Positions 43,787 through 53,620 are shown, numbered from the stretch's first letter. The stretch is 64,000 nt of DNA from CAYJPA01 sp964371945 (GCA_964371945.1 CAYJPA010000002.1:1-64000), one strand, 5' to 3'. Numbers and translations: made by a program. The notes: a model not told the origin generated them from the letters alone.

Positions 43787-45988
43787 ATGAAGAACCGAAG
43801 TACAGGATCGAGCATCATCATTCGAAGCGCGGTTGCGCTATTGCTCCTAAGCGGGACGTTTGCCGGGACGTTGTCGTCCGTGGCTGCTCAGGTTACCGGA
43901 AACGAATATGAGAGTCCTCAGTTCGATTTCACGCTTGCTTGGGACGATCCTTGGGAAGTCAGCGAAGGCTCGGTATCGTCCACTGAGGGCACGCTGGATC
44001 AGATTTCGCTCATCAGCGACGGCGGTTTCCTTCAGATCATCATGATCGTGCCGAATGACGAACCTCAGGCGTATCTCGATGTTTTGCTCGAGGGGATACA
44101 GGATGACGGAGCCAATTATGAAGAGATCGGCTCCGACTCCGGTCCAGACTACATTTCCACAACGGTTGAATTTGCGCTCGACACGAGCAGCGGTCCGTTG
44201 GACGTCCGCAAGTACGTCGAAGTCGCCACGCTCGAAACGCTCGACGGGGATGAAGCGCTCTTCACCGGGTCCCTGCTAGCCACGATCGACGATTTCGAGA
44301 ATCAATGGGAGAGCCTTCAGGACAGCGTCGAGCGCGACGGTCGCGATCCGGTGTTCTTTGGTGTTCCAGAAGGAATTCGGGGCGGTTCGTCGACTGACGA
44401 TCCCACTCCCACCGAAGAGTCATCCGGTAACTGGGGAATTGACGGAAACACCTTCATCGGTCCCAACTACGGATACGCTGTCGAGTGGGATGCCGGCATC
44501 TGGGAAGCAGACGACTTCAGCGATGACTCCGGCGACGTCCTCGTTTTGAACTCTGAAGTGAGTCAGATTCAGATCCGTTCGTACGATGAAGAGGAGGCAA
44601 CCGCGCGATCGTGCGTCACGGCAGGCGCGGATCTGGCCGAAGCGAACGATGGCGTCACCGATTTTGGTCGGACCTCGGATTACGATCTGCCGGAGCCTGG
44701 CGAAGACTCCTACGCACGGCTATATGCATTCGATTACGAATCCGATGACGCCAATCCTGTCGCTTTCCTTCAGTACTTCGAATGCCGGCCGATGGGCGAC
44801 GAAGAAGGCGTTTTCCTGGTCATCAGCCTCCTGACCACCGAACGGAGCTACGAAGACGAGCTCGTCGCGTACGAGGACGTCGTTGCGACGATCGAATTTG
44901 GACAGGGCGGCGGAACAGGATTGTCCACAACTGGAATTGGCCGCCAAGGAGGCGAAGAGGAGACCCCAACCAACAATACCGGCAAAGAACCGGTCTTGAA
45001 AAGCGCATCCTACACAGGCGGTGCGTATGGTTACCAGGTCCTCTGGGACAGAGATGTTTGGGAAGCCGAGGCATTGACCCCGGACGACGGTTATGAGGGC
45101 GTCAAGCTAACATCCGAAGGCTCTAGCGCTTGGATCGAGGCGATCGAGGCCTACGATGGCGATCCCGAGGCTTGCGTAATCGGCACAGGAGAGAGTCTGG
45201 CCGACATCGATGGCGTGAGCGACTCCGGAGAGGAGCGTCGTCCGTCGCTCCCGGAAACCGATCCGGACGCGTCCGTGGCACTCTACTCCTACACGTATGA
45301 GCCCCAGAACGGCGATCCGCTCGACTTCGTCGAATACATCGAGTGCCGAGAACTGGTCGCGGGATCGGTCGTTCTGAGGGTGACGATCATCACCGTGTTC
45401 GATGGCTATGAGGATCTCGTTCCTGAATGGGAGGACTTGGTCACCGGAATCAAGATCACGGAAAGCTCCTCGAACGGCGCCGAAGAGGACGAGACTCCAT
45501 CCGCCAACAACACCGACGAAGAATTCCCCGGCGTCAACGTCCGCGAATATGCAAGTCCACAATACGGTTTCACATTGGGTTGGGACAATTCCTGGTCAGT
45601 TGTTAGCGCCACCTCTGAAGAAGGAGGGACCACGCTGTCGCTGGACAATGGCATCAGTTCGGTCATCGTCTTCGGCGGGGCATTCCCGCTCGATCCGGCG
45701 GAATGTGTTGATACGCTCGCGCGGGTCGCGGGGGAGGTCAACGGTGTTTCTAATTTCCAAATCGTCAACAACAACGAAGGCGTGGCGCAAGCTGGCGGCG
45801 ATGAAACCTTCGGGTGGGCGCTTTATTCGCTGACCCGCGGCGGTGACGACTACTTCGACTATGTCTATTGTCAGCCAGCGTCGAGTGGCGAGTATGTCGT
45901 GGCTGTCGTGTACCAGATGCCGGTGGCCGAGCTCGCCACCGAACTGACGAACATGCAGGAGCTCTTGGGCACGCTCGTGCTCGTATAG
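43787..45988 (+). CDS. Secreted acidic protein of four ~180-residue repeats
   Basis: A 733-residue protein with a signal peptide (IIIRSAVALLLLSGTFAGTL, then SSVAAQ). Four repeats begin with Y-S-P-Q-F-D-F (residue 41), F-I-G-P-N-Y-G-Y (223), Y-T-G-G-A-Y-G-Y (409) and Y-A-S-P-Q-Y-G-F (588), each followed by WD and W (AWDDPWEV, EWDAGIWEAD, LWDRDVWEAE, GWDNSWSV). Repeats 2-4 share a Cys pair (SCVTAG...YFECRP; ACVIGT...YIECRE; ECVDTL...YVYCQP), a likely disulfide absent from repeat 1. Linkers are acidic and Thr/Asn rich. Function unknown; surface or extracellular. ATG 43787 has GGGAGGAAG about 10 nt upstream. Confidence 0.65.
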   Translation: MKNRSTGSSIIIRSAVALLLLSGTFAGTLSSVAAQVTGNEYESPQFDFTLAWDDPWEVSEGSVSSTEGTLDQISLISDGGFLQIIMIVPNDEPQAYLDVLLEGIQDDGANYEEIGSDSGPDYISTTVEFALDTSSGPLDVRKYVEVATLETLDGDEALFTGSLLATIDDFENQWESLQDSVERDGRDPVFFGVPEGIRGGSSTDDPTPTEESSGNWGIDGNTFIGPNYGYAVEWDAGIWEADDFSDDSGDVLVLNSEVSQIQIRSYDEEEATARSCVTAGADLAEANDGVTDFGRTSDYDLPEPGEDSYARLYAFDYESDDANPVAFLQYFECRPMGDEEGVFLVISLLTTERSYEDELVAYEDVVATIEFGQGGGTGLSTTGIGRQGGEEETPTNNTGKEPVLKSASYTGGAYGYQVLWDRDVWEAEALTPDDGYEGVKLTSEGSSAWIEAIEAYDGDPEACVIGTGESLADIDGVSDSGEERRPSLPETDPDASVALYSYTYEPQNGDPLDFVEYIECRELVAGSVVLRVTIITVFDGYEDLVPEWEDLVTGIKITESSSNGAEEDETPSANNTDEEFPGVNVREYASPQYGFTLGWDNSWSVVSATSEEGGTTLSLDNGISSVIVFGGAFPLDPAECVDTLARVAGEVNGVSNFQIVNNNEGVAQAGGDETFGWALYSLTRGGDDYFDYVYCQPASSGEYVVAVVYQMPVAELATELTNMQELLGTLVLV

Positions 45989-46010
45989 ACGATTCGATAT
46001 TGAAAGGTGA

Positions 46011-46043
46011 AGCGGCGCGGGTGATTAAGCTCGCGCCGCTTTC
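46011..46043 (+). terminator. Terminator after the four-repeat protein
   Basis: AGCGGCGCG and CGCGCCGCT pair (46011-46040), followed by TTCG. The U-tract is weak. Confidence 0.5.
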
Positions 46044-46167
46044 GCATCTTGAGGACTTGTCCCTGATTCCCCATTTCGCCGCTAGAATGGAACCTTGTGC
46101 GAACGGGGAAAGGCAGCCGGGTCTCGAACGGCGTCCGGCCGTGTCGTCCAACAAGTTGGAGTGAATC

Positions 46168-47319
46168 ATGCCGGGCGACACATCGAACGTACTTGCGCCA
46201 GCCACAATCGCGGTACACGGCGGATTCAAGCCGCGACATGGAGAGGGGATTACCCCTCCGATTCATCTCGCCTCAACCTTCGTTCTTCCCGGCGACCCCA
46301 TTCCCGGCGATTACTCGTACGGCCGCGGCGGCAGCCCTGCCTTCGAACCGTTGGAAGAGCTGCTGGCCGCGCTCGAGCACGGGACGCACGGGATCGTTTT
46401 CAATGCCGGTGTCGCTACCGCTTACGCAATCATGGACGAAGCGAAGCCGGGCACCGCAATGGTCATTCCAAACGATGTTTATTACGGCTTTCGCGTCTAT
46501 GCGCAAGAAGTATTAGGGCAGCGCGGAATCGAAATCCGGGTGGTCGATATGACCGATCTCGATGCTGTCGATGCCTCCTTACCCGGAGCGTCGTTGCTCT
46601 GGGCGGAAACACCGACGAATCCTTACCTCGCGGTCGTCGATCTCGCGGGTCTGGGCAGTCTCGCGGCGAACCGGAATGTGCCCTGGTACTGCGACAACAC
46701 CTTTGCTTCGCCCGTGCTCCAGAATCCGTTGGGGTACGGCGCGAAGGGCGTGATGCACAGCGTGACGAAGTACATCGGCGGGCATAGCGATCTCATTCTG
46801 GGCGCAGTAGTATGCGATGACGACGAATTGGCCGCCCGCCTTCGTGGCCGGCGGAGTCAGATCGGAACGCAGCCGGACGGCTTCTCGTGTTGGTTGGCAC
46901 GTCGCGGCGTGCAAACAATGCCGCTACGGGTTCTCCAGCAGTGCGCGAACGCGTTCGAGATCGCGACTCGACTCAAATCGCACCCAGGAGTCAAGCAGGT
47001 TTATTACCCCGGACTACCCTCTCATCCCGGCCATGAGATCGCCGCCAGGCAGATGCACGGCGGATTCGGCGGCATGCTCTCGTTTGTGGCGAAGGGCGGT
47101 GCTGAGGGAGCTCAGGCCGTCATCGATGCATGCCGCGTCTGGACGCCTGCCACGAGTCTCGGTAGCGTCGAATCGCTGATCGAGCGGCGCGCCCGCTGGT
47201 CCGGCGAAAACGCTGATCCGGCCCTCCTTCGCCTTTCGGCCGGCATCGAGGAAGTCGAAGACCTCTGGCACGATCTGGATCGTGCCCTCACCCGAGCTCT
47301 CGTTGCGCCAAGGCGGTAA
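46168..47319 (+). CDS. Cystathionine gamma-synthase/lyase-family PLP enzyme
   Basis: A 383-residue Cys/Met-metabolism PLP enzyme. Features are ATIAVHGGFKPRHGEGITPP, the phosphate-binding NAGVATAYAIMDEAKPG, WAETPTNPYLAVVDLAGLG and the PLP lysine in HSVTKYIGGHSDLI. This can be cystathionine gamma-synthase (MetB), cystathionine beta- or gamma-lyase or a homocysteine-forming sulfhydrylase; the sequence does not separate them. ATG 46168 has GGAG about 7 nt upstream. Its end overlaps the convergent MFS gene by 32 nt. Confidence 0.85.
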   Translation: MPGDTSNVLAPATIAVHGGFKPRHGEGITPPIHLASTFVLPGDPIPGDYSYGRGGSPAFEPLEELLAALEHGTHGIVFNAGVATAYAIMDEAKPGTAMVIPNDVYYGFRVYAQEVLGQRGIEIRVVDMTDLDAVDASLPGASLLWAETPTNPYLAVVDLAGLGSLAANRNVPWYCDNTFASPVLQNPLGYGAKGVMHSVTKYIGGHSDLILGAVVCDDDELAARLRGRRSQIGTQPDGFSCWLARRGVQTMPLRVLQQCANAFEIATRLKSHPGVKQVYYPGLPSHPGHEIAARQMHGGFGGMLSFVAKGGAEGAQAVIDACRVWTPATSLGSVESLIERRARWSGENADPALLRLSAGIEEVEDLWHDLDRALTRALVAPRR

Positions 47320-48460
47320 CGGACGCGCCAACGAGGAGAGCGACCGATAGCCAAAGACCCGTTTCAACGCCGCCTGGGCGATCAAAAAGGGCGCCCGAAA
47401 CGAGCGGACCAGCGCATTGGCCAAGAGCAAACGCGCCTGTCAGTGAGCCGATTACGTGCGTCCTGCGCTCTGGAGGCGTCATCGACTTTTCGAGCGTGGC
47501 GACTGATCCGACGACCGCCAGAAACGATCCCCCGAAAGCGATCGCCGAAACAAGTGCCACTAACGGGTGATGAATCGGAATGACGATCACGACCCCGAGT
47601 GCAGTCGCGGCATCGACGAGCGCGAATTCGCGCCTGCCCCGAAGCTGCAATGGCAGCCCGCTCCAGATTGGCGAAGAATCGGCGGCGGCCAGACCTAGCG
47701 CAACCCAAAAGAGCGATCGAAATGACACGCTGTCACCGCGATCGCGAAGCAATTCGATCACGAATGTCATGTACGCGATATAGCCCGCGCCGAATAATCC
47801 GTAGGCGACATGGATGGCGTTCAGGCTCGCTGATCGAGCAGCGCGTGGATTTCTGCGCTCGCTCGCGGTCACAGGAGGATCGGACGCCCACCAGGCGACG
47901 AGCGACCAAGCCGCCGCGAGCAGACCCAAACCGACCCATCCATGGCGCCAGCCGGCCCCGGACTTTCCCGCCAGCCAAGGAATGGTCAGACCCGAAACGG
48001 CGATTCCGATCCCGCCTCCGGCAAGGCAGATGGCGAGCGGCGAGGTCCTGCTGGGCTCAGAAGCGAGTTGTGCGGCGATTGCACCACCCGCGACGTATGC
48101 AATCGCACCGAACACACCGGCCAGAAACCGAGTTGCATGCACCAGCTCGTGGTTGGTGACGAGAGACGAGCTCAACAAGGTAACAACAGTCGCGATGAGT
48201 CCGACGGCGAACGCCGGCCTCAACCCAATCCGCGTGGATAGCCGGCTAACGCTCAATGCTCCGGCCAGATAACCCGCTGCATCGACCGAAGCAACACGCC
48301 CAGCCCGCGCAAACGACCAGCCGAGCCCGGCCCTTACGCCAGGAACGAGCAGGGCATACCCAGATCAGGAGAAACCCTGGGCCGCCGCAGGACCAAACGC
48401 CAAACCGTGTGCGATCAAACCGGCGGACCTGGTGTCAATCGCTATCCGACCTCGAATCAT
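47288..48460 (-). pseudogene. MFS transporter, YbfB/YjiJ family, interrupted by TGA
   Basis: From ATG 48460 the first residues match the start of a major-facilitator protein (GLAFGPAAAQGFS), then TGA (48365-48367). The same frame continues (SGYALLVPGVRAGLGWSFAR, AGYLAGALSVSRL) to a full set of helices (LAGVFGAIAYVAGGAIAA, IGIAVSGLTIPWLAG). The position usually carries Arg, so CGA to TGA is likely. YbfB-type MFS proteins export small molecules. ATG 48460 overlaps the TetR stop by 4 nt. Whether the stop is real or an error cannot be decided; a shorter protein from the GTG at 48256 would lack the first helices. Confidence 0.75.
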
Positions 48461-49035
48461 TGCGCGGAACTATCGAACATCGAAACCAGCGCCCTTGCCA
48501 CCCGTTTCGCCTTGCGAGCGGCCTGAAAATCCCCTTCGACAAACGCGGTCGTCGTGGCGCCCTCGACAAGTAGCATCAACGCGTCGCTGAACTGAACCGG
48601 GACAGGAATGGCGGCGGAAACTGCGAGTTCATGGAGCTTGTCGCGCAGCCAGCGCTTTCGCTCTCGGATCGAGCTCGCGATCGGTAGGCTGTGCTGCTCT
48701 AGCTCCGACGCGGTGCGAGCAAACGGGCAACCGCGAAATGAAGGCTCGAGGTACCAGGCGTCGAGCCAGTCAAAGACCGAAAGGAGACGTTCAACGGGGT
48801 CGGCGTGCTGCGCAAGCGTTGCTTCGAGCGTTTCGCGGCTCTTCTTGTCGCGGGCACTGAGATAGGCCTCGACCAGATCCTCCTTGGAGGGGAAATATCG
48901 GTAAAGCGTCGGTTTGGAAAGTCCGGCCAGCTCGACCACCGCGTCGACGCTGGTGGCGGTGATCCCCTGCCGATAAAAAAGGTCGTCCGCGGCTTCGACA
49001 ATTCGTTGCCGCGTGCGCTCGGTTGCGGTTTGCAT
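48457..49035 (-). CDS. TetR-family transcription regulator
   Basis: A 192-residue repressor. The N-terminal HTH (about 12-58: RIVEAADDLFYRQGITATSV, then LAGLSKPTLYRYFPSKEDLV) is typical of TetR, followed by a ligand-binding domain. Its stop overlaps the start of the MFS gene (ATGA), so it is a regulator-efflux operon. A near-palindromic ACTAACTAGTAAGT lies over the probable -10 box of its promoter, consistent with autoregulation. It is divergent from proS. The ligand is unknown. Confidence 0.9.
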   Translation of the reverse strand: MQTATERTRQRIVEAADDLFYRQGITATSVDAVVELAGLSKPTLYRYFPSKEDLVEAYLSARDKKSRETLEATLAQHADPVERLLSVFDWLDAWYLEPSFRGCPFARTASELEQHSLPIASSIRERKRWLRDKLHELAVSAAIPVPVQFSDALMLLVEGATTTAFVEGDFQAARKAKRVARALVSMFDSSAQ

Positions 49036-49064
49036 CGCGGATTCCTTTCAAAGAGCTGAAGGAG

Positions 49065-49093
49065 ATACTAACTAGTAAGTTACATGCAGTCAA
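49065..49093 (-). promoter_or_regulatory. Autoregulated promoter of the TetR-MFS operon
   Basis: The minus strand reads TTGACT (49093-49088), a 17-nt spacer and TAGTAT (49070-49065). The near-palindrome ACTTACTAGTTAGT (49080-49067, one mismatch between half-sites) overlaps the -10 box and is the best candidate TetR operator. It starts about 30 nt before the regulator ATG. Confidence 0.65.
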
Positions 49094-49227
49094 TACAGCA
49101 GAGTGCCGGGAGATTAGCGTTTGTCTCGCACTTTGTTGCGGAGGACGAGCCTCTACCTCTATCCTGCTCAGGCTAGATCCCAACTGTGAGATCTTCTGAA
49201 TAGGTTCTGCGACAGGGTGAATAACCG

Positions 49228-50937
49228 ATGCGGATGTCACATCTCTTTGGACGAACGTTGCGCGAAGCGCCAGGGGATGTGGAGCTGCTGAGCCATCAAC
49301 TCATGGTTCGTGCCGCTATGATCCGGCCACTCGGCTCCGGGATCTTCAGCCTGCTGCCGCTCGGGTGGCGCGTCGTTCGCAAAATCGAACAGATCATCCG
49401 TGACGAAATGGACGCGATCGGCGGACAAGAAATGATGATGCCGGTCGTCCACCCGGCCGACGTTTGGAAAGAATCCGGGCGCTGGTATCAAGTCGGACCG
49501 GAACTAGCCCGCTTCAAGGACCGAGCCGACCGCGACATGGTGCTCGCGATGACCCACGAAGAGGTCGTGACCGATCTCGCACGAACAGAGATCAACTCCT
49601 ACCGCCAGCTCCCGCAGATCGTTTACCACTTGCAGACCAAGTGGCGCGACGAGCCGCGCGCCCGCGGCGGTCTTATTCGAGTCCGTGAATTCACTATGAA
49701 GGACTCGTATTCGCTCGATTTGGACGAAGCCGGTTTGGATGCCGCGTACAAGCTGCATTGGAAGGCATATGACAACATCTTCACCAGATGCGGGCTCAAA
49801 TACATCGTTGTGAGCGCCGATACCGGCATGATGGGCGGTACCGCCTCGCACGAGTTCATGGGCTTTTCGCCAAACGGCGAAGACACGATCTTCATCTGCC
49901 CCAACGGCGACTATGCGGCAAATCGCGAGGTGGCGCTCGTCAAACGCGACGAGCCAATCGTCGAAGAGTTGCTCCCGATGGAAGAGGTCGAAACCCCCGA
50001 CACCACCACGATCGAGGCACTAGCGGCGTTTCTCGGCGTGCCCAAGTCAAAGACGGCCAAAGCAGTGTTCTATAAAGGCGGAAGCGGAAGATTTGTCTTT
50101 GTCGTGATCCGCGGTGATCTCGATGTAAACGAGACCAAGCTGCGCAAGGCGGTCTCGGAGGCGACACTCACCCCGGCCACGATCGAAGAGATCCACGCCG
50201 TCGGTGCCGAGGCCGGATATGGCTCGCCGGTGGGCGTCCACGATGCGTTCATCGTCGTCGACGAAAGCGTTCGCGATGCTCCAAACCTGGTCGCAGGGGC
50301 AAACAAGATCGGTTGGCACCTCAAGAATGTGAACCTGGGTCGCGACTACCACGCAAACCTCGTTGCCGATGTTGCGAACGCCTGGGAAGGCGCGCCTTGC
50401 CCAAATTGCGGAGCATTGATGCGGGCTGATCGCGCAATCGAGGTGGGCAACATCTTTAAGCTCGGCCCGCGCTACAGTGCGATGCTCGGCGCGACTTACC
50501 TCGATGCCGAGGGCAAGGCGGTTCCGATCGAAATGGGGTCCTACGGAATCGGCTCGGGCCGATTGGCAGCGACGATCGTTGAGCAATCATTCGACGAGAA
50601 GGGCATCATCTGGCCGGTCGCGGTCGCGCCGTTTGCTGTTTCGCTTTTGAGTCTTGGCAAAGCAGATGATGCTGAGACATTTTCCGCCGCGGATAGGCTC
50701 TATCAAGAACTCACTGACGCGGGCATCGACGTTCTATTCGACGACCGCGATGAGCGACCCGGCGTCAAATTCAATGACGCCGATCTGATCGGCAATCCGA
50801 TTCGTCTCTCGGTTAGCCCGAGAACGCTGAAGGATAGCAACGCCGAGTTGAAGGCGCGCACGGAGTCGGAAGCGAGCTTCGTTTCGTTGACCGCGGTTGT
50901 TGATGCGGTCAAGGCAAAGCTGCGGGAGTTGAGCTAG
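49228..50937 (+). CDS. Prolyl-tRNA synthetase ProS
   Basis: A 569-residue class II synthetase of the bacterial type. Motif 1 region is IRPLGSGIFSLLPLGWRVV, motif 2 TKWRDEPRARGGLIRVREF, motif 3 EMGSYGIGSGRLAATIVEQ. The editing (INS) domain lies between motifs 2 and 3, around residues 225-385 (FLGVPKSKTAKAVFY to NKIGWHLKNVN). It charges tRNA-Pro and clears Ala-tRNA-Pro. There is no visible T-box leader in the 190-nt upstream gap. AGGGTG lies about 7-10 nt before ATG 49228. The stop overlaps that of the convergent HAF gene. Confidence 0.96.
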   Translation: MRMSHLFGRTLREAPGDVELLSHQLMVRAAMIRPLGSGIFSLLPLGWRVVRKIEQIIRDEMDAIGGQEMMMPVVHPADVWKESGRWYQVGPELARFKDRADRDMVLAMTHEEVVTDLARTEINSYRQLPQIVYHLQTKWRDEPRARGGLIRVREFTMKDSYSLDLDEAGLDAAYKLHWKAYDNIFTRCGLKYIVVSADTGMMGGTASHEFMGFSPNGEDTIFICPNGDYAANREVALVKRDEPIVEELLPMEEVETPDTTTIEALAAFLGVPKSKTAKAVFYKGGSGRFVFVVIRGDLDVNETKLRKAVSEATLTPATIEEIHAVGAEAGYGSPVGVHDAFIVVDESVRDAPNLVAGANKIGWHLKNVNLGRDYHANLVADVANAWEGAPCPNCGALMRADRAIEVGNIFKLGPRYSAMLGATYLDAEGKAVPIEMGSYGIGSGRLAATIVEQSFDEKGIIWPVAVAPFAVSLLSLGKADDAETFSAADRLYQELTDAGIDVLFDDRDERPGVKFNDADLIGNPIRLSVSPRTLKDSNAELKARTESEASFVSLTAVVDAVKAKLRELS

Positions 50938-52100
50938 GCCGCTACCGGATCCAGGATCACGAAGCTCCGCACTCCCGCGGCATCGCTCGCAATCGCGAGG
51001 ATCCGGCCACCGGCGTTGATGCCTGTTGCGTATGTAATGTGGAGATCGCCCAGTTCGTCGACCACTGACTCAAGACTCACCGGCGTCGACGAACTGGGAT
51101 CATCCCGATCGACGGTCCAGAGATAAGCGAAGCTGTCGCCGAATAAATCCGCGGTGCCGACAATAAGCGAACCATCGGCGCTCGTTTCGATCGCATACAC
51201 ACGGAACAGATTCTCGAGCCCGGCCGGTGAAGGTAACTCGATCTCTTTCCCGTCGATAAAGAGCGCGGCCACCAAATCGTCTTCCGCATTCAGAGCAGTT
51301 CCGACTGGATCAGTTTTTGATCCAGAGTTCGCCGCCGAGCCCCACGCTCCTATGACCTCGGTTTGATAGTCGCCTGAGGACCATTTGACCGCAAAGCTCG
51401 TAGGCGCTACTCCTCTGGTATCGTAAACATCTCCACTGCCGTATACATTACCCGCATCATCGATGGAGTTCATTGAGGCACTCCAAAACTCCCTGTGTTG
51501 GGTGAACTCTGCTACGATCGGGACAAATGCCTCCGGCAGCGCCATGTTCGGCACGATCGGCTCACCGTCAATCCAAACGACCGGAGTTTTGAATCTTCCG
51601 GTGTTTGCCGTTCCGACGATGATCCCATCGTCGTTGACATCGAACGCAACTCCCGACTCAGCGCCCTCAGGGAGTGCTAACTCGGTTACCTCGCCATTCT
51701 GCCAGAGCGCGGGAATCGGATTCAGGCCCGGATCGCACTCGTATTCCCGTTTGTCACGATAGAGCGCGCCGACGATCGCGCCAGTGTTGTTGATCGCCTT
51801 CGCTTCGCTGCCGCCGGACCCGCCTTTCAGCCTCCGCATCCGCTCGCCGTCATAGTGGAACGCGTTACCTCGAGTCTCGTCCTTCGGCCAGAACCCAACG
51901 ACCTCGCCACTGTCATTGATATCGTTCGCGATACCCTCCCATCCCGTACACGAGGAGGAAGTCGTATAACCATGCTCCGGCAGCTCGAGCTGGACGGAGA
52001 TCGAAATGGTGTACCTCGGTTCAGATTGGGCATGGGTACCGCGCACAGAAATCAATACCAGCGCGACGATTGTGACCAAGAGTACTGACTTGATCCTCAT
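50934..52100 (-). CDS. Secreted HAF-repeat protein, copy 1
   Basis: A 388-residue protein with a signal peptide (LLVTIVALVLISVRGTHA) and short repeats with the consensus (I/V)N(D/N)-G-(I/V)VG: INDSGEVVGFW, INNTGAIVGAL, VNDDGIIVGTA. These are HAF-type extracellular repeats, often forming beta propellers. No enzymatic motif. Three homologues lie in 13 kb on the same strand (this one, 60575-61729, 63139-64000). AGGAGG 9 nt upstream supports the ATG. Function unknown. Confidence 0.72.
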   Translation of the reverse strand: MRIKSVLLVTIVALVLISVRGTHAQSEPRYTISISVQLELPEHGYTTSSSCTGWEGIANDINDSGEVVGFWPKDETRGNAFHYDGERMRRLKGGSGGSEAKAINNTGAIVGALYRDKREYECDPGLNPIPALWQNGEVTELALPEGAESGVAFDVNDDGIIVGTANTGRFKTPVVWIDGEPIVPNMALPEAFVPIVAEFTQHREFWSASMNSIDDAGNVYGSGDVYDTRGVAPTSFAVKWSSGDYQTEVIGAWGSAANSGSKTDPVGTALNAEDDLVAALFIDGKEIELPSPAGLENLFRVYAIETSADGSLIVGTADLFGDSFAYLWTVDRDDPSSSTPVSLESVVDELGDLHITYATGINAGGRILAIASDAAGVRSFVILDPVAA

Positions 52101-52321
52101 GAGCCTGGCCTCCTAAGGCTGAATCCGCCTTACCACTCAACGGCGACGAATGAGTGGCTCATTTGATGAAGATGGGGCACGCGCTAGCTCGGATCAGGAG
52201 CACTCTCCACCGAGCCGTTCAACTCTCGTTTCGAAGATCTATGAATGTTGTCGATATTCTAGTCCAACCTTGTGTCGCCATACATCAGAATCGAGCATTG
52301 GATCGATGACCATTCGGACAG

Positions 52322-53620
52322 CTACGAACACCACGCAGCCGCCGTCAGCGCCATTACCTTGCACGCCGCCACAAGTTGCTCAATTTCGACATACTCGTTC
52401 GGACTGTGAGCCTGAGCGATCCGGCCCGGCCCGAAGATCGAACCGTCAATCCCCTGTTCGGCGTACCACGCAAGCTCCGACGCTGCAGTGAATGCTTCGA
52501 TTGTTGGCGGCATTCCTAACTCCTGGAGCGAATGCTCGAGCGTCTGAATGAACGGATGTTCCGGCGATGTGTCGACCGGGGGGAAGAAGATATTGCGCAA
52601 TTTCCAGGTGAAGCGGGGAGGATGATCGCGCAACCACGGATCGGTTCGGCAGACGTCAGCGACATACGTTTCGATTTCGTCGCGAATGTCGTCAAAGTTT
52701 TCTTGCGGCAGGTACCAGACGTTGTACTCGACCGAGCAATAGTTCGGTGACGTTCCCGGATTCGCGATCAAGTTGATCTGGCCGTCGCGTCCCCCGCCGG
52801 GTCCTCCAGAAATCATCCCGGGCAGCAGCGTGTTGAATCCGGGCGGCAACATCGGGTGACCGCGTAAGTTACCCCATTGCCGCTCAAGCTCTTGAAGAGC
52901 GACGATAACTTTGATCGCCTTTTCGATTGCATTAATCCCTGCCCCGTCCCCCAAACCGCCCGCGTGAACGCTCATGTAGCGGTTACCGGCGTGACTTTCC
53001 CGGCCCTCGAACTCCATCCGGAAATGGATCAACCCGCCCTCAACCGGCATGATCTTGAGATCGGTCGGCTCGGCATCGATCACCGCGTCGATCCTTGGCA
53101 GTTTTTGAATTAGGCGCCGGGTACTGAAACCGACTACTTCCTCGTCGGAAACAACGTGGAGCCAGAGATCGCCGGCCAGTTCCGCACCTGCCTGCCGCAA
53201 AGCGTTGACCGCCACGATCCCGGCGGCAACGCCACCTTTCATATCGGTCGATCCACGGCCCCAGAATTTGCCGTCCACAATCTCGCCTGCCCACGGGTCA
53301 TGGATCCAGGCGGAAGTGTCGCCAACCGGTACGACATCAATGTGACCGTTGATCGCCATCGATCTTCCGCCGCCGGAACCGCTCAAACTGCCCGCGACAA
53401 CTGGGTAGCAGCCGTCCTCGGTCCATCGTTGAACAGACATCCCATGGGATTCGAGGCGATCGGCAATGATGTCTTGACAGCGACGGGCCTCCGGTTCGAA
53501 ACCCGGGTTGTGCTCGCTTTGGCTGTCAGTACGGCATTGAACCAGTTCTCGAGTCAACTCGATCAACTCATCACGGAGAGCGTCCACCGAGTCAATTATT
53601 CGCCTTGCTTGTTCGGTCAT
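52322..53620 (-). CDS. M20-family metallopeptidase (ArgE/DapE/ACY1 type)
   Basis: A 432-residue M20 hydrolase: INGHIDVVPVGD with the metal His and Asp, GRGSTDMKGGVAAG, the catalytic glutamate pair in LHVVSDEEVVGF, the ligand Asp in DAVIDAEPTDL and the dimerisation-domain HAG motif (GRESHAGNRYMSVH). It deacylates or hydrolyses N-acyl or carbamoyl amino acids. It is the last gene after an ABC importer on the minus strand and 22 nt from the ATPase gene, so its substrate is likely what is imported. ArgE and DapE functions are less likely given the LysW system. Confidence 0.85.
   Translation of the reverse strand: MTEQARRIIDSVDALRDELIELTRELVQCRTDSQSEHNPGFEPEARRCQDIIADRLESHGMSVQRWTEDGCYPVVAGSLSGSGGGRSMAINGHIDVVPVGDTSAWIHDPWAGEIVDGKFWGRGSTDMKGGVAAGIVAVNALRQAGAELAGDLWLHVVSDEEVVGFSTRRLIQKLPRIDAVIDAEPTDLKIMPVEGGLIHFRMEFEGRESHAGNRYMSVHAGGLGDGAGINAIEKAIKVIVALQELERQWGNLRGHPMLPPGFNTLLPGMISGGPGGGRDGQINLIANPGTSPNYCSVEYNVWYLPQENFDDIRDEIETYVADVCRTDPWLRDHPPRFTWKLRNIFFPPVDTSPEHPFIQTLEHSLQELGMPPTIEAFTAASELAWYAEQGIDGSIFGPGRIAQAHSPNEYVEIEQLVAACKVMALTAAAWCS

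Noticed and set aside
1928..48367. Stop-codon reassignment (TAG or TGA as sense)
   Set aside because: Both codons end normal genes here, such as the ATGA couplings in the lysK-LysX2-UPF0158 run (TGA) and the TAG that ends thrB and proS.
52322..53620. ArgE or DapE of amino-acid synthesis
   Set aside because: LysK fills this role in the LysW cluster, and this gene belongs to an ABC importer operon.
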